A stretch of 64,000 nt of DNA from Lacrimispora sphenoides JCM 1415 (GTDB lineage: Bacteria; Bacillota; Clostridia; Lachnospirales; Lachnospiraceae), in NCBI RefSeq assembly GCF_900105615.1, contig NZ_LT630003.1, positions 2,046,001 through 2,110,000 of the forward strand, written 5' to 3'. The notes under the pieces were generated by a model. It did no database searches and was not told the DNA's origin. It was given only the letters and a program-made list of their open reading frames with translations. Below, piece after piece: positions 62,020 through 64,000 of this stretch. A program made the position numbers and the translations under genes. Positions within the stretch are counted from its first letter, which is position 1, and every line of letters begins with the position of its first letter.

Positions 62020-64000
62020 TTAAAGCTCCACCCGGGCTCTTAAGGGTTCGGAGCCCATAAGCAGACAGCTCCTGCCATCAGGCTGGCTGCCGCCTGCATA
62101 AATATCGTACCGATGCCCATCCAAGCGACGCTCCCCGTCCTGGTCCACCACACAGAAAGCCAGACCCGAAAGACAGAAGCTTACCTCTCTCTCCTGTCCC
62201 TTTGCAAGACTCACCCTTGCAAAAGCACACAGGGAATGATTCCTCACTGCAAGGGAAGAATCCAGGTTCTTCACATATACCTGAACCACTTCCTCACCAT
62301 CTGCCGGTCCTTCGTTCCTGACCTTCACAGATACGGACACGCTGCCGTCACCTGCGGGGACGCACTCTAAATCCCTGTACCGGAAGCTGGTATAGGAAAG
62401 GCCGAATCCAAAGGGATAAAGGGCTTCTTCTTTCATATACCGGTAGGTCCGGTTTTTCATGCTGTAGTCCTCATAGGGAGGGATTTCCTCCTCAGACCGA
62501 TAGAAGGTGACTGGAAGCCTGCCTGATGGGCTGGTCTCCCCAAAGAGGACTCTTGCTACGGCCGTTCCGCCTTCGGCACCGGGATACCACGCCTGCAGGA
62601 TTGCTTTTATGCTTTCCGCCTGGTCCAGCCACGCCAGGTCCATGGCGCTTCCAGACATATTTATTACCACCAGCGGTATGCCAGTCTCTATGAGTGCTGT
62701 CAGCAGGCGGCGCTGGGATTCAGGAAGTGCCAGAGAGGGCTTATCCGCCATACTGACCGCCTCATCAAAACGGTTACCAAGATCCTGCTGTTCCCCCTCA
62801 TACCTCTCATCCAGTCCCACACATACAATGGCCAGCCCTGCCTTAAGGGCTGCAGTCACCGCCTCGCTTATGCGGTCTCCCGGCAGTGCCAGCCGTTCTA
62901 CACGGTCCTTCATGGTATGGCATCCTTCTGAGTAAAAGATTCTGGCATCCTCATCAAGAAGATTCTCTATCCCGTCCAGTACTGTCACATACCGGGGCGC
63001 TGTGCCGTGGTAATTGGCGATGAGCGGCCAGCGGCTGTCTGCATTGGGCCCGATGACAGCCACCTTCTTAAGTTTCCTGTCAAGAGGAAGAAACCCGTCA
63101 TTCTTTAAGAGGACCATGGATTTTTCCGCCGCATGGATGGCCAGTTCTCTGTGTTTTTTGCATCCCACCATCTCATACGGAATCTGGTTGTAGGGACAGT
63201 CCTCATCAAAAAGCCCCAGACGCATCCTGGTGCGCATCGCATGCACCGCTGCCTCTGTAATCTCCTCCTCTGTCACCAGGCCCTGCTCATAGGAACTTAA
63301 AATATGCAGGTAAGTATTTCCGCAGTTGATATCGCAGCCATTTCTCAGTGCCATGGCTGCGGACTGAGCGGCGGTATCCGTCACATGATGGTTTTCATGG
63401 AAATCCTTGATGGCCCAGCAATCAGACACAAAATACCCGTCAAACTTCCACTTCTCTTTCAGAATATCCTGTATCAGAGTTTTGCTGCCACAGCATGGCT
63501 CTCCGTTGGTCCTGTTATACGCACCCATGACCCCTTCCACCCTACCTTCGGTGACGCAGGCCTCAAAGGCAGGCAGATAGGTCTCCCACAGATCCTTTCT
63601 GCTGACTCTGGCATCAAAGGTATGGCGCTGTTCCTCCGGTCCGCTGTGTACCGCAAAGTGTTTGGCACAGGCTGCTGCCAGTAAGTATTCGCCCTCTCCC
63701 TGGATTCCCTGTATGAATCCCACGCCCAGTCTGCCGGAAAGGTATGGATCTTCTCCATACGTCTCATGGCCCCTTCCCCATCTGGGATCACGGAAGATAT
63801 TCACATTAGGAGACCATAGGGTCAGTCCTTTATAGATATCCCGGTCCTCCAGGGCCGAATAGGCATTGTACTTTGCCCTAGCTTCCATGCCCGCCGCAGT
63901 GCCGATCTCCTTCATCATCTCCTCGTCAAACATGGCCGCCATGCCGATAGCCTGGGGAAACATGGTTGCCGTCCCCGCCCTGGCCACGCCATGAAGCGAT
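62020..64000 (-). CDS. Glycoside hydrolase family 3 enzyme, N-terminus beyond right edge
   Basis: About 660 residues visible; the frame continues past 64000 (LHGVARAGTATMFPQ at the edge is an internal GH3 motif, so the real start is outside). Motifs: WSPNVNIFRDPRWGRGHETYGEDP, GVMGAYNRTNGEPC, FDGYFVSDCWAI with the nucleophile Asp, then the second domain with GPNADSRWPLIANYHG and a fibronectin-III-like C-terminus. The type is common among beta-glucosidases and beta-xylosidases. First visible gene of the operon with GH5 and the transporter. Confidence 0.93.
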   Translation of the reverse strand, partial: SLHGVARAGTATMFPQAIGMAAMFDEEMMKEIGTAAGMEARAKYNAYSALEDRDIYKGLTLWSPNVNIFRDPRWGRGHETYGEDPYLSGRLGVGFIQGIQGEGEYLLAAACAKHFAVHSGPEEQRHTFDARVSRKDLWETYLPAFEACVTEGRVEGVMGAYNRTNGEPCCGSKTLIQDILKEKWKFDGYFVSDCWAIKDFHENHHVTDTAAQSAAMALRNGCDINCGNTYLHILSSYEQGLVTEEEITEAAVHAMRTRMRLGLFDEDCPYNQIPYEMVGCKKHRELAIHAAEKSMVLLKNDGFLPLDRKLKKVAVIGPNADSRWPLIANYHGTAPRYVTVLDGIENLLDEDARIFYSEGCHTMKDRVERLALPGDRISEAVTAALKAGLAIVCVGLDERYEGEQQDLGNRFDEAVSMADKPSLALPESQRRLLTALIETGIPLVVINMSGSAMDLAWLDQAESIKAILQAWYPGAEGGTAVARVLFGETSPSGRLPVTFYRSEEEIPPYEDYSMKNRTYRYMKEEALYPFGFGLSYTSFRYRDLECVPAGDGSVSVSVKVRNEGPADGEEVVQVYVKNLDSSLAVRNHSLCAFARVSLAKGQEREVSFCLSGLAFCVVDQDGERRLDGHRYDIYAGGSQPDGRSCLLMGSEPLRARVEL

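Overview
The window looks like chromosomal DNA of an anaerobic, spore-forming Clostridia member, most likely a Lachnospiraceae (Lacrimispora/Enterocloster-like). The reasons are the anaerobic ribonucleotide reductase NrdDG with NrdR, YmxH-type sporulation protein, T-box and L20-leader regulation, ROK and YesM/YesN sugar regulators, and the general codon and AT character. The genus is inference. Almost all genes lie on the minus strand.

Left part (1-8.4 kb): a minus-strand catabolic operon made of a degenerate ROK regulator, a TIM-barrel protein, an ion-transporter-type permease, a HyuA-type hydantoinase/oxoprolinase, a small HExxH protein and an FAD oxidoreductase that runs off the left edge. 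A PAS-GGDEF diguanylate cyclase is divergent from it. A tRNA-Leu(CAG) follows. From 8.7 to 18.5 kb is a complete galactofuranose-type ABC system (YtfQ, YtfR, YtfT, YjfF homologues). It shares one operon with its own AraC-type response regulator, a YesM-like histidine kinase and an unusual membrane-anchored tandem sugar-binding protein. Together these look like a three-component sugar sensor.

Middle accessory part (18.8-30.1 kb): a 1321-residue LPXTG surface protein with about 60 hexapeptide repeats, a decayed gene, MerR and Rrf2 regulators, an orphan GHKL kinase-like protein lacking the usual histidine, a tRNA-Leu/tRNA-Asn cluster with an inverted tRNA-Leu(TAA) pair, two small cysteine-rich genes that share a sporulation-type upstream element, a phage-tail-like fragment and a DUF3888 protein.

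Core part (30.1-55.5 kb): infC-rpmI-rplT with an L20-type attenuator leader and an ATT start for infC; an EamA half-transporter; a DUF1540 protein; thrS under a T-box; an AEC transporter; a branched-chain aminotransferase; FmdA; MATE; fucO behind a striking concentric operator and next to a TetR gene; a LytTR/membrane-protein pair; nrdD-nrdG with an NrdR box; a flavodoxin-fold reductase; a SWIM-SNF2 helicase; argS; efp; aroQ; yqeG; nrdR; ymxH; DUF975 and DUF4190 proteins.

Right part (55.8-64 kb): a minus-strand glycan/sugar-acid operon with GH3 (cut by the window end), GH5, an RbsC-type permease, a sugar-binding lipoprotein, an IlvD/Edd dehydratase and a DapA-family aldolase. It suggests intracellular glycoside hydrolysis linked to sugar-acid dehydration and aldol cleavage. 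No ATPase gene for this transporter is in the window.
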